From positions 32,366,703-32,430,702 of the forward strand of contig OX463822.1 in the NCBI GenBank assembly GCA_949825045.1: 64,000 nt of DNA, in the 5' to 3' direction. The notes under the pieces are model-generated. The model saw only the letters and a list, made by a program, of their open reading frames with translations, was not told the DNA's origin and searched no databases. The first letter of the stretch is position 1; every line of letters begins with the position of its first letter. Source of the DNA: Argyresthia goedartella (taxonomy: Eukaryota; Arthropoda; Insecta; Lepidoptera; Argyresthiidae). The position numbers and the translations under genes are program-made. This document shows, piece after piece, positions 11,635-22,650 of the stretch.

Positions 11635-13787
11635 TGCGTAGCAGAGCGGTGAGTCTGCCCAGGGCAGTGGGGTCGCTGAGGAGGGCGAGCAGGGCCGTGA
11701 GGTGCCCCAAGTCCTGCTGCCCTATCGCCGCAGCCGGAGTGGCGGCGCCAGCGGCGGCCGCAGTCTCGCTAGCGGCGAGAGTAGCCGCCACGGCGCCGGC
11801 GGCAGGTGGAGCCGTCGCCTTCTTCTTCTTTCCCCCCCCCCCGCTTCGTCTTCTGCCTGGGGACTCCGTCGTTCGCCTGCGCCATAAGCGAGGCGGGCGC
11901 CGTTTCTTCCTGCAGATCAGGACGTGGCGGAGGGGGGGGCTGCATCTTCTTGGGCCCAGGCGCATTAGTGAGCGCCACAGTGCCGGCCTTCTTGTTCCGC
12001 GCCTCCTGGCGGAACACGGGGCACGTCGCGTTATTGGCCGTATGCGGGCCACCGCAGTTGGCGCACGTCGGCGGCTGGTCTTTCGGGCGGGGGCACTCCC
12101 GCGCCGAGTGGGGACCGCCGCAACGCATGCACGCCAGGGGGCGGTGGCACATATGCGACGAGTGCCGGAACTGTTGGCACCTGTGGCACTGGGCCGGGCC
12201 CTGCTTGGAGCGCCAAGCCTCGATCTTCACCCCCGGCATGTACATGAGCTCTGAGATCTCATATACTGCACCGGGGGCACGGTCGGGATTCTTCCGCAGG
12301 GACGCCTAGAAGATGCAACCGGGGCGCCCCTTGCGCGCCCGGATCTGCTTGCAGTACTCGGCCTCCACACCGAGTTCTGCAAGTGCCGCGACGATCTCTT
12401 CCGGCGTGGTGTTGGAAGGCAGCCCGCGGATCGCCACCTTCTGGGTCTTGTCGGCCGGCAGCGAGTAAGGGAACCACCGAACTCCGTGGTCCTTCTCCAG
12501 CCTGCACAGATAGCGCTGTACAAGCCGGTACTCGTCTTCGGCCGTGGGGGTGAAGCGCACACCCTTTTGGTAGGCGCGCGCGCTGGGAGCCCGGCCGAGC
12601 TCGCTGGCTATCGCCCTGAAGTGGTCGGCCCAGTTGGGAAGGACCTCCACAATAAGGGGCGGATAGCGCGGCTGGCGGGGCTGCTGTGGCGCAGCGCCTC
12701 CCGACGGGGCGGCGGTGGTGGTGGCGATCGCGGCTGCGGTTTGGGCGGCGGCAGCGGCAGGCGGCGTTTTCCTTTCGCGGGTGCGGCGGCGTGCGGGTTC
12801 GCAGGCACAGCGGCGGGGCGCGTAGGGCGGGCGGGCACAGTCGCGGCGGTGGGCGGGTTCGCGGGCGCGGCGGCGGGGCGGGCGGGCACTATCGCGGGCG
12901 CAGCGGCGGAGCGCGTGGGGCGGGCGGGCACTCGCGACGTGGTCGCCGACGGGGCGGGCGGACGCGCGGTTGGCGGCACCGGGTGCCTCACTGGTCGGGG
13001 GGGGGGGCGCGGTGCTGGGGCGCGGTGCCCCAGACACGGGAATTGCGGTCGCGGCCGCCACGGCAAACGACACTGCGGGAGAGCACTTATTAGGTGAAAC
13101 ACTCGTACCTGTCATTTGTGTTGTAGCACTCTCACTGTCTCTTTCACACGCGGCGGTCGGTCCAGGGGCGGGGGCGGGTGCCTGAAGCGCGCCCGTCCAG
13201 GGCGACAGCGACGGCATGTCGAGGCCCGTCTTCCTCGGCGGCGGCTGGTTCGTCGGTGGCGGGGTCGGCGAGTCCGCAAGCTGGACTCGCTTTCCGTCTC
13301 CTCGGAGACGCAGCTCGTCGCTCGGGCTTTCGCTACGCGGGCGCCTCGTCCCGCGGGTTGGTGGCAGCACCAAAGGCCGCGTTTTTGCCTGCTCCACTAA
13401 TTGCGCGTCGAGGAGCTCGGCGCCGATACAAGCCGTGGGCTTGCCCGACAGGGCAGCGCGGCTTGCGGCGACGTATGCCTCCATGGCACGAAGTAGGCCC
13501 GCCGAAAACAGGTTGGCTTGAGCGGCCCGAATTAAATATAATTCGTCCAGCTCAAGCTCTGCCCTCGGGGACACAGGACGCCTCACCACGGGCGACCCGT
13601 ACTCCGTCGACGTGGAGATAGGGAGCAGGCCTTCCAGTGATGCCGATCGCTGCGCGCGGCGCCGTCGCGGGGTTTCACCCAGCGGCGGGCTGCTCACATT
13701 ACCGGCATCATCACTGTCACTCACAGCAACACTAACACTCACAATGTCACTGGCACTATATTTTTTGTTGTGTTGGCAACACAACAT
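11627..13787 (-). pseudogene. LINE ORF1 (gag-like, CCHC zinc knuckles)
   Basis: This would be the RNA-binding ORF1 protein of a Jockey-group LINE. The reading frame starts at ATG 13787 with a low-complexity, Pro/Ala-rich N-terminal half. It continues through an RRM-like region (RGLPSNTTPEEIVAALAELG) and meets an in-frame TAG at 12306-12308. The same frame resumes with three cysteine-rich knuckles (CHRCQQFRHSSHMC, CMRCGGPHSAREC and a third CANCGGPH type) at about 12170-12040. A run of about 12 C (G on the coding strand) near 11826-11840 shifts the frame. The C-terminal tail then ends at 11627, overlapping the ORF2 start. One nonsense mutation and one homopolymer frameshift. Confidence 0.8.
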
Positions 13788-13870
13788 AACTCACGTGATT
13801 TCGTGGATTCCCCGAAACAAGTTCTTCAATTTCTTCTATGATTTCGAGTATAGATTTTATTTGTATTAGT

Positions 13871-14332
13871 ACTAGGTCGAGTTTAATTTATTGAAAGGTT
13901 TGTGTATAGTGATTACCTTGGTTTTTATGATATGTGTGTACGTGAACGCTTTTATTTTAGGTACAAATGGCATATTTTTTATACTTAGTTTTCAATTGTG
14001 GCCTACTTACTCTTATATTACGCTTACACACAAATTACAATCACAATACATAACATTTATATACACAATGTATATTTACATTTACATAATATTTATATAC
14101 TTACACAATTTATGTTTACATACAACATACATACATCCATACATACAGTTACATATTATTTCAAGTAACCGCGTTACAAACATAATGCCTATGGTTGAGT
14201 GTCGATATATCGATGAGCTTATCGATACGTAGATTAATCGACCTCTGGGTCCGCACCGGCCGGGCGGCGGTGCTGCGCCCACGCACGCGCAAAGTGGACA
14301 GAGGTCAAGCCAGTCACAGCCTAGATGCGACG
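13871..14332. other. Spacer: AT-rich then GC-rich, no supportable gene
   Basis: An AT-rich, simple-repeat-like tract (TATATACA/ATACATAC, about 14,000-14,160) is followed by overlapping palindromic ATCGAT/TATCGATA sites (14,207-14,228) and a short GC-rich segment leading to the hAT target site. The ATCGAT/TATCGATA sites resemble DRE-type promoter motifs of insect proliferation genes; that link is speculative. Confidence 0.4.
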
Positions 14333-14340
14333 CTAACCGC

Positions 14341-17300
14341 CAGTGTGACCAGATTCAGTATTTTAATACTTTTTCAGTATATTTCATCGATTTTTCCGAA
14401 CATCAGTATATTTTCAGGTATATTGCTGGGAGTCAGTATTTTTGGGTATATTATGGTTGACGTTATGGCAACACCGTAGTGAGTGATCGTCCTTGGGACA
14501 ATGTTTGCGGAATTCCCCGGAACGCGAACATTGGCTGGGGGCTTTCCCGGATTTAGTTTATACATGTTATCTATGAGCAAAGATGAGTAAGTTACAGATA
14601 TGACAAGAAAGACGGCCGTCGCCGGCGTTGTAGTATTGTAATACTACCTATACAATTATCAATCAATACGTAGTATAAATCAGAGTTGCACAATGTATGT
14701 TCGCCTAAAACTTTACAACTGCTGGACCGATTTTAATGCGGTTTGCAACATTAGATATAGTGTAATTTCCAGATTTCATACATTCAAATCCGTTTGTTTC
14801 ATGAATATCAGTCTACCCGGACGAATTCGGGACGGACCGCTAGTTTATCTATAATTTTCAAAACAACGTCTAGTTTTTAAGTTTTCAGTTGCATGAATAG
14901 GTAGTAGTTAGACATAAAAGATACTTAATTACTAGTATTAAATCGTCTAATACGGTTCAAGTGAAATGATTGTCTCTTCTGCACTCGACTTAATCTTTGA
15001 GGACTTTCTTTCGATAATTCGGGAATTTCCCCAAAATAGGAGATGTTTTTGTCATCATATAAATAGATTGCGATTTTCGTTATTTTTATTTACTTAGTTG
15101 CATCCATCCGGACAGCATGTCTAGTTTTCAGCAAAGTTATTTAGCTAAGTGGGAACAAATTCCGGAATTTTCTTCGTGGCTTTCACGTTATAAAGATGAT
15201 GAGTTCACCGCATTTTGTAAAGCATGCAATGCGAAACTGCAAAGTAGATTAGCATCTATAAAACAGCATGCAAATACTGAAAAGCATAAATCGAACTTGA
15301 TAAAATATAAAGGACAGTCAAAGGTAAGCATAACTCGCTTTACTTACCTAGTTCAAGGAGTTTTGATATATTTTAATTCAAAGTTAATCATCCTGGTTTT
15401 GTTTCCAAAATAACCAAGTATTTTTTCATTTAATTTTCAGGTTGATACATTTTTCAAAAAGGCCCCACTGAAAGACGAAGTCAAGAAAGCTGAGCTGCGT
15501 TTATGCAGTTTTCTGTCGGAACACAATATCCCATTTAGAGCTATGGACCATCTTAGTGAAGTTCTAGTGAAGTGTTTTACCGATTCCGATATTGCGAAAG
15601 AATTTTCCTGCAAGAGAACCAAAGCAGCTGCTATAACTTATAATGTTTTAGGACCCGAATTCGAAAAAGATATGATTGAGGACATACTTCGTACTGCATC
15701 TCCTTCAGGTAAACCAGTATATTCAATTATAATCGATGAGAGTACAGATGTTGCGACAGTCAAAGTATTGGCGATAGTAATTAAATACTTCTCTGAAACT
15801 AAATGTACTGTACAAACCAAATTCCTTGATTTAGTTGATTTAAGTGGTGAGACCGCAGGTCATTTATTTAATTCGTTGTCATCAAAATTATCCGAATTAG
15901 GTTTAGAAATAAAAGACGTAATAGGATTCGCTGCTGATACTACGAATGTGATGTTTGGTCAACACTCTGGCATTGTTGCAAAAATTAAAGAAGTAAACCC
16001 AAAGTGCTTTTTCATAAAATGTGTTTGTCACTCTGCAGCATTAAGTGTTAGCCACGCCTGTAAAATACTGCCTAGAAATTTAGAACAAATAGTAAAAGAA
16101 GTATATGGATATTTTTCTCAAAGCAGCAAGCGTCAAAGAGAATTTGCTGAGTTCCAAAATTTCACAGACACTGAAAATCACAGAATCTTGCGTCATTACG
16201 ACATAAGGTGGCTTTCACTTCATGCCTGTATTAGTAGAATAATTGAGCAGTGGAGGGCATTGCAATTGTTCTTTCAAGACCAATACTTGAGTGATCGCAA
16301 TATGTCATCAGAATTTTTATATAATTCTTTTACCACTGATATAAACAAATTGTACTTTCACTTTTTGGACTACATTTTGCCGATTGTAAACAAATTTAAC
16401 GTAATTTTTCAAGGCGACTATCCGTGCATTGATAGACTGTATGATGATGCATCTAGTATGTACTTGTCGATTTTGGGTTGCTTCATGAAAACTAATTACA
16501 TCAAACATACAGAAAATGTATTTACCTTAGACCCAAAGTCACATGTAAATTATTTGCCATTGAAAGATATGTACTTAGGTATTCAAGTGGGCCAAGAATT
16601 AATCAAACACAGGGGAAATGTAAACATGAAAGAACAGATTGCTGAGTTTTTCAGAAGGTGCCAATCATTTTTAATTGAGCTAAGCACGCAATTGAAATCA
16701 CGTTTGCCTTTTGAAAATCCAGTTTTTAAAGAACTAAAATTTCTTGACCCACACACTGCCGTGCATAAAGAATTTCGCAGTTTACGAAATGTAATAGAAA
16801 CTTTCCCATGCGAAGTACAGCCAGAACAAATGCAGTTAATCGACGAAGAATATAGAACCCTAAAGTTTGATCGCGAAGTAAGTGATTTGTTACAATCTTC
16901 GAGCACTGGCTCACCCATCTCATGTGAACAATTTTGGGTGGAAGTTGGGAAAATTTCTAACAGTGATGGCATGTTAAAATACAAAAATATAACTAGTTTT
17001 AGTAAATCTCTGCTATGTATACCGGTATCGAATGCTGCATGCGAGCGCATATTTTCACAGATAAATTTAATAAAAACGGACCAAAGAAATAGATTTGTAA
17101 ACAAAAATGTGTCAGCAATTTTAAAAACAAAGCAAGGTGTTAAGGATGAAGGAGGTTGTGTAAAATTTAATCCTTCGAAAAAGATGTTAAAATATAACTC
17201 TAACATTTATTGTGAAAATGAATAAATAAAACCTGTTAAGAAAATCAGTATTTTTATTGGTATATCTGTCCTATGTAAATCGGTATATTTCAGTATTTTT

Positions 17301-17345
17301 TTGAGGTGCCTCGGTATTTTCGTAAAATTTAATCTGGTCACACTG
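14341..17345 (+). mobile_element. Apparently intact autonomous hAT transposon
   Basis: The left end is CAGTGTGACCAGATT; the right end, reverse-complemented, is also CAGTGTGACCAGATT. A perfect 8-bp target duplication CTAACCGC flanks it (14333-14340 and 17346-17353), diagnostic of hAT elements. Total length is 3005 bp. It encloses one transposase gene with a single short intron and no disabling mutation. Subterminal regions share repeated CAGTATTTT/TCAGTATATTT motifs near both ends (14352-14450, 17245-17310), plausible transposase binding sites. Identical duplications and an open gene suggest recent insertion. Confidence 0.93.
15117..17225 (+). CDS. hAT transposase, intact, one intron
   Basis: This transposase would catalyse cut-and-paste of the surrounding element in the nucleus. 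Exon 1 is 15117-15323 and exon 2 is 15441-17225. The 117-bp intron has GTAAGC and TTTTCAG borders and falls in phase 0, giving 663 residues. A BED zinc finger sits at residues ~34-57 (CKAC, then H-X5-H). The first DDE aspartate is in IIIDESTD (about residue 168), followed by GFAADTTN and the hAT-typical KCVCHSAALSVSHA block. The C-terminal dimerisation region has IPVSNAACERIFSQ with its glutamate. The start lies in a long 5' leader. AATAAA occurs at about 17223. Without splicing the gene looks truncated at 15413, which is an artefact. No lesion was seen. Confidence 0.92.
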
Positions 17346-17418
17346 CTAACCGCACGCTTGACGTTCTCGCTTCCGGCTTACGCGGCTAGTTTTGCTTCAT
17401 CTTCTTCATCAGACCTTA

Positions 17419-17658
17419 TTAGGAACTTGAATCCTTGAAATACCAGTCCAGTCCACTTCTTTTTCTTTGTGTTTCGTATCTGGTGACGACTTTTGGTGGA
17501 GATACCGCTGTGCGTCTGGTACTGGTGCTGGGTCCTGCTTGATCAGTTATATTCTTCAGTGTTGCCCTTTGCCGTAATTCGATTTTCTTAACGTTCTCCG
17601 ATGTTGGTTCTTCAGGAATTGATAGAAGTCTGCTGGAGTTTTTTTTGTTCGCTACCAT
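17419..17658 (-). pseudogene. Possible N-terminal cyclin fragment, inverted
   Basis: A 79-codon frame rich in Ser/Thr/Arg/Lys contains RATLKNITDQ, which resembles the N-terminal conserved segment of some mitotic cyclins. It also has a Thr-Arg-Arg segment and ends in GLDWYFKDSSS. It lies head-to-head with a cyclin-box fragment on the plus strand (17838 onward), with a 55-bp inverted repeat between them. I read it as the detached first part of the same rearranged gene. The assignment rests on position and a short match, so it could also be unrelated. Confidence 0.35.
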
Positions 17659-17725
17659 TTTTGAAGCAGATTAAAAATAAAACTGGCAACAGGCGCGGTC
17701 ACTTCCAGCACGAACGATGGAATTC

Positions 17726-17877
17726 TATAACCCCGACTCAGCTGAGTTGAGTATAGTTTATCCAACGAAAAAAGCGGCTTTAGTCTCTCAATAACACTGC
17801 CACTGATGACAAGTTTCGTATCAAGCCGCTTTTTTCGTTGGATAAACTATACTCAACTCAGCTGAGGCGGGGTTATA
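17726..17877. repeat. 55-bp inverted repeat at cyclin rearrangement
   Basis: The arms 17726-17780 and 17823-17877 differ at about one position and are separated by 42 nt. Both contain the AAGCCGC…CGTTGGATAAAC…CTCAGCTGA core. Sequence outside the arms diverges at once. This is the structure expected when a fragment is copied back in inverted orientation or an inversion breakpoint is duplicated. Confidence 0.8.
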
Positions 17878-18146
17878 CAGAGGACCTGTTCAGTTACCTG
17901 ATCGCTGTTGAGAAGAGACCCTGCTTAAAGAAAATCGCCATACCACGTGACATTCGCGCATGCGTGCTGAACTGGCTCATGAAATTCGATTATCCAAATG
18001 GAGACCCGGCTGTCCTCCAAGCGGCCTTCTGGTACCTCGACGCCATGCTAGACCAAAAAAAAATCAGCGTAGAACAGCTACAGCTATTAGCCACCGCTTG
18101 CTATTGGGTCGCCGAGAAGTTCCACTACCGTAGTCGGCCTGCCTCA

Positions 18147-20697
18147 CAGTGTTGCCAACTCTGCATTTGGAAAGAGCTAGCAGGCAATGACAAAAGAGCC
18201 AAAAAAGAGCTGATTATTTTACTTAAATAGAGCTAAATAAAAAAATATATGAATTCAATATTTTAATCATTTTCACATTTTTATTAACGAAACTTAAGAT
18301 AATGTCATGTATTAAATATTGGCAAATTCAAAAAAAAATTATCGTCAAATAATCAATTATCGTCGTCAGAACAATTATTTATTAAATTAACCACTGCTAC
18401 TCCACTTGTGCTTGGTTCTTCTTCATGTGTCCCTTGGTTTTCGAAAGTTGCCATAGTTCCTATTTTTTTTAGTATATCTTTCGGCACTTCGTAATTGTGA
18501 CAACATTTTTTTGCTCTTCGTAAGCCTGATCTGATAGTCAGAATCGCATTCGTTGTATCATTGTCTAGCCTGTTTCGGGATTTGTTCTTGACAATATTTA
18601 GTTGACTAAATACCCTTTCAACTTCCCCATTGGACCATGGCAAGGAAATCATTGAAAGAGCGAAAGAGCACAATTCTTTAAAAGGGTTGATATTAGCCGC
18701 ATTTTTGTACAATAAAACTTCAGACCAAATGCTATTGTATTGTTTTTCTTTTCCCATGGCACTAGTGTTATGTTATTCCACTGCGTTTCTACTTTATTTA
18801 TAAATTCTTCATCGTAGCGCATTTCCTGCACCAATGGTGTAATGTTCTCTTTAACCTGTTTTAAAGTATTTGAAACTGATAATTGGTTAATTTTTTTCAA
18901 AACGCGGTAATTGTCTGGTAGCCGTTGTTTAAGTTGTTTGATAAGGTCAATCGTGAAATTTACGCACTTTTCCCTGAACTGCCTTTCGTCTTCTGGTGAA
19001 AATTTATTAGTGTTTGTGATCTCTCTCAGCTTGTTTTCTACTCTGAATCCTAAATAAGGATGTGGAACCAAAAAATCTTCCAGATTATTAACTTCAAAAA
19101 TATCAATTTGTCTGGTGGGGTTGAGAACCCTTCTCCCAAGTGATTCAGTAGCCATTATTAGGTCGTTTAATAATTTGCTAGGGTCAATATTATTGGATTG
19201 GAAAATTTTCACAAGACCTTGCAAGTGATCTAAAACGGAATGGATGTATAACAAATACGCTTCATTAGTGGGATTTTGATACAGGTTGTGTAGAGTTTCT
19301 GCGCTGTAGCATTTTTCAGTATTTCTCGTGAGGTTAAAATGCAATTTTAATTCTATCCATTGATCCAATACTTTCTTCACTGCAGGTTCAATTGAAAGCC
19401 ATCTTGTGGCACAGGATTGAGTATTTTTTAAGGGTTCTTCATCATTTATAGTTAAATATAGATTTCTGTACTCATTTTGTCTGTTTGAGGACTTTGAGAA
19501 CCAATTATATGTCTACTGAACTAAATATTCTAAATGTCTAAATGGTAAGTGTTCGGCAGAAGCATGAGAAACTGCAAGCTGGATAGAATGACAAGAGCAT
19601 TTAATCATAGTAAGATGAGGTACATCTAATTTAAATTTTTGGTATACTCCATTGTGTACTCCCGTCATAACATTTGCATTGTCAACTCCAATACCACAAA
19701 GCTTTTTGATATCTAGTCCATATTCAACTAAAGTTTTTTTTACAGCCTCTGTGATAGATTCGGAGTCTCCTTTGTTTAATTCTGCTAGCGTAAGATAAGT
19801 GCTGACAATCTCAAGAGATGTTTTGCTAAAATATTGGATAACTATTCATAGTAACTTGGTTGCACTTATATCGGTGCTTTCGTCAAGCAATAAGCTGTAT
19901 GGTCCATCTCCAATATCATTTTCCAAGACAGAAGTAAAATGTGGCGCTAGCACATTCTTTATATCTGCAGTGCACTTAGTTCGGTGAAGTTTAATTTCGG
20001 TTTTGAATTCTTTTTTGCATAATATTCCGAGATGATCTACCGGCAAGATAGAAGTATGAGCAGCCACAAATAATGATAACGAAGCCTCATTCGAACTTTT
20101 TGTATCGTAAAATTTGGGTTTGGGTTGGAAGACCAATTTCGGTTGATTTGATGAAAATGGCTTTGCAGCTTTAATATGTTTTTTCCGGGTAATGTGATTC
20201 ATTAAATCACTTTTTTTCGCATTTAATTCACACCGACAATAGGTACAATATGCTTTAGTTTTATCATTACTAACTTCTTTCAGCCAACCTTCAAATGCAG
20301 CCTCAGAGAGCCATTCTTCCCGAAATTTTTGTGTGTATGGCGTACTCGATGACATTTTGTATGTTAAACAAATAAAACAACGCAAACAATTTCTAGATCA
20401 TACACAAATGAACAAAATAGAAAAAAGAAAGGAACGAAACACCGCCGCAAAGTTTTCCGTGGATTACGCTTTGATACGACTCCGGGGTATTCCCTGCCTA
20501 CGCTACAGTAAGCGCTGCGTTCAATTTAAATGCAAAATTCGGATACATGCAATTAAAAATATATTGTTTTCTCGGGTTATGGAATATAGCTAAAATTCTA
20601 TAAAAAAAGAGCTATAGAGCTAAATACGTTTTTTTAGAGCGGATTCTTTCTAGATGGAGCTGGATTTAGCTCTAAAAGAGCTAAGTTGGCAACACTG
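18147..20697 (-). mobile_element. Decayed hAT transposon inserted in cyclin-like gene
   Basis: The ends are CAGTGTTGCCAACT on the left and, reverse-complemented, CAGTGTTGCCAACT on the right. Flanking 8-mers CTGCCTCA (18139-18146) and CTGTCTCA (20698-20705) differ by one base, as expected for an old hAT target duplication. The element is 2551 bp and AT-rich. It carries one transposase gene on the minus strand with several lesions. AGAGCTA-type motifs recur just inside both ends (18173, about 20600-20690), plausible subterminal binding sites. Confidence 0.88.
18353..20355 (-). pseudogene. hAT transposase (BED-finger), two stops and a frameshift
   Basis: The likely start is the ATG at 20355 (MSSSTPYTQKF…). 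A BED-type finger follows (CTYCRCELNAKKSDLMNHITRKKH split as C-X2-C and H-X4-H). The DDE core has LLLDESTDIS and, after a TGA near 19846, continues in the same frame through GIGVDNANVMTG and KCSCHSIQLAVSHA. It passes a second in-frame stop (TAG, about 19512) and then reads ATRWLSIEPAVKKVLDQW. A frameshift near 18,750 leads to the C-terminal dimerisation block (MISLPWSNGEVERVFSQLN, NRLDNDTTNAIL) ending at 18353. The family resembles vertebrate ZBED5/FAM200-like domesticated hAT proteins. Not functional. Confidence 0.85.
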
Positions 20698-21130
20698 CTG
20701 TCTCAACTCAAGACTGGTCAAGTGCTCCAATAAAGCGTTCACGGTGGGCATGCTGAAAAGGATTGAGATGGTGTTGCTGAAGACTTTGAACTTTCCACCG
20801 CAACCAGTCATCCCGAACGACTTCATTACGATCCTCTCCTCCTGGTGTGAAACCGATATACCGGAGGATTGCTACGTCGCGATCGTCACTCGCCGCGAAA
20901 ACATCTCAACGTCGCGATGCAGGAGTGGGATAGTGACATCTGTGGAACTTTCGTAGAACTTGCTAGTTCCTTGGTGATCTGCATTGTGGTTTATGATATG
21001 GCGCTAGTTTCGCTGATCACGAGAATCTAAGAGTAGACTGTGGCGCCGTCTAGATAGCTTTGGATGTGCTTCCTTATCATCCACCTTCCTGTAGTAACTT
21101 TTTGGTATTAGTTAAACGCATGACTGTAAA

Positions 21131-21169
21131 GAGTTTTTGCTTGGCAAAAGTACTGCCAAGCAAAAACTC
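21131..21169. repeat. Perfect 16-bp hairpin
   Basis: The arm GAGTTTTTGCTTGGCA (21131-21146) pairs perfectly with TGCCAAGCAAAAACTC (21154-21169) around a 7-nt loop. The flanks have weaker related motifs (ttttgccag), so it may be the core of a small foldback element. No promoter or precursor structure of a microRNA can be asserted. Confidence 0.75.
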
Positions 21170-22008
21170 AGGTTTTGCCAGACTGAATTACTGAGTAGCG
21201 ACAAAAATGAGCCCGAATACTGGCTTCGTCTGACAAAATTACTGAATTGCGAGGCTATACAAATGTATAAACTAGGGATGCCTCGATACGCCTTTTTGCC
21301 GATACGATACTCTTGAAAATATCGGCGATACCGATACGCTTATTAAATCCAAAAATAAAACACAATCAGGTTATTTTTTAAAATTAATTGACTGAGCGAG
21401 CAAAGCGTAAAGTTTCGAGATTCGCCAAAAATGCATTTGTCCTTTTGTCTGTCGGTCTGTTCTCGCCTACAGGTCGCATTTCTCAACTGATTGTCGTGAA
21501 ATTTTGTGAACAACTTCAATTACTATATATTTTTAATCGAGTCAGGTTTTTTTTTTAAATTGCGGACTTATGGCGAAACAAAGTAATTGATGCGACTACT
21601 TTTTTATACTCCATCTACGTAACCAGGTGCATTCATAAGTTTGTATCTGGTATTCAAAGAAAATTCAGTCGGGTTATTTTATTTATAGTAAGTCCAGTTG
21701 ATCGTCCGATAAACCTCTAGGGGTCGGGGGTGTGATGGGGGAGTGGAGGGAGGGGGGGGGGAGTTTGCTGTATCAAACATATCAGTTTTAGCAGATTTCA
21801 GTCTTAGATTTTAATTCGGAAAAATATACCTAATCAGACTACTCAGTTCTCTCCGCCTTCACAAGACGAACCAGTAGAGAGATTTGACCTCCAAGGACCA
21901 AGGACCATGGACCAAGGAAACGCGTATAATCGCCAAAACCATGGAATCTGCATGCAGTGGAAAATACAATCAACTGAGATTCAATTTAAGCCGTCGGTCG
22001 TACGTACG
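21170..22008. other. Repeat debris and a G-rich tract, no gene
   Basis: Around 21283-21345 a segment beginning ctagggatgcctcgatacg looks like a hAT terminal region left alone. 21600-21660 contains a fragment of the interspersed repeat (ctacgtaaccaggtgcattc). 21718-21765 is a G-rich run (gggggtgtgatgggggagtgg and following) able in principle to form a quadruplex. No ORF was supported. Confidence 0.5.
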
Positions 22009-22650
22009 CACGTAACATGCGGTTCCTGATCACATCACAGAGAGATTATAATATGTGTGTAGGAAAAGATGTGTATGTAATGTACATAATTAGGCATCTA
22101 AACACTCGTGTGATGTTATTATGATTAAATAAACCCGCACTTGTATTTTACTTTCAGTTCCCTTTCGTTATGTAAAGTCACATAAATTACTATTATCTAC
22201 ACACGTATCATAAACCCTCTTTACTGCGTACAAAAACCGCACGTTACGATCAGCATAATGTTAAACTACTTGGTAAAAACTCATTTCTTATCTGAAAAAT
22301 TTCACATTATGACCATAATGTGTAGTTTTTCTACATATTATGACATTCAAATTTCAAACGCCGTCGCCCGACTGCGTGCCGCCCCTAGTTTGTCTGTGAA
22401 GTTGGTACTGACATTCAAATTTCGAACGCCGCGCCGACCCCCGCCTGCATGAAGTTGGTACTACAGAACAAGCTAAACAACTGCAGAGCCACAATGCCGG
22501 TCAAACATGCGGTTCCTGAACACATCAAAGAGAGCTTATGATATATATATATATATATATATAGATATATAATTAGGCATTAAAACTCTCGAGTGATAAA
22601 CCCACTCTCGAGTATTAATGCCCTCCATTATGTAGCAGTCACATAAACTA

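Larger units (their letters stand above)
8838..13870 (-). mobile_element. Jockey-type non-LTR retrotransposon (LINE), decayed
   Basis: Two LINE genes lie in order on the minus strand: an ORF1 with zinc knuckles, then an ORF2 with endonuclease and reverse transcriptase. The body is markedly GC-rich compared with the AT-rich flanks. ORF1 and ORF2 overlap by 8 nt (ATGCATGA, 11627-11634), a normal arrangement for coupled translation. After the ORF2 stop at 9021 there are ~183 nt with no poly(A) before the U2 5' end. The 5' limit (about 13,830-13,870) is approximate. Many long open frames on the opposite strand here are a by-product of GC richness. Confidence 0.85.
17838..21030 (+). pseudogene. 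Cyclin-like pseudogene split by a hAT element
   Basis: Cyclins bind and activate cyclin-dependent kinases; this copy can no longer do so. The N-terminal cyclin-box part (17850-18146) reads YTEDLFSYL, then RACVLNWLMKF, AFWYLDAML and LQLLATACYWVAEKF. These match the usual helices 1-4 in order, with W in place of the more common V/I at several points. After the inserted element the same domain continues from 20706 with SNKAFTVGMLKRIEMVLLK and LNFPPQP. It then shifts frame near 20880-20900 into CGTFVELASSLVICIVVYD, which resembles the second cyclin fold. Removing the element does not restore a single frame. No introns are visible, so a retrocopy is possible. The exact cyclin class is uncertain. 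Confidence 0.7.

Noticed and set aside
14082..14282. Short frames around 13900-14480
   Set aside because: Low-complexity TATACA/ATACAT tracts; no motif or homologous character.
21718..21765. G-rich tract as a functional G-quadruplex element
   Set aside because: Sequence could fold, but it sits in repeat debris with no gene context, so it is only mentioned.
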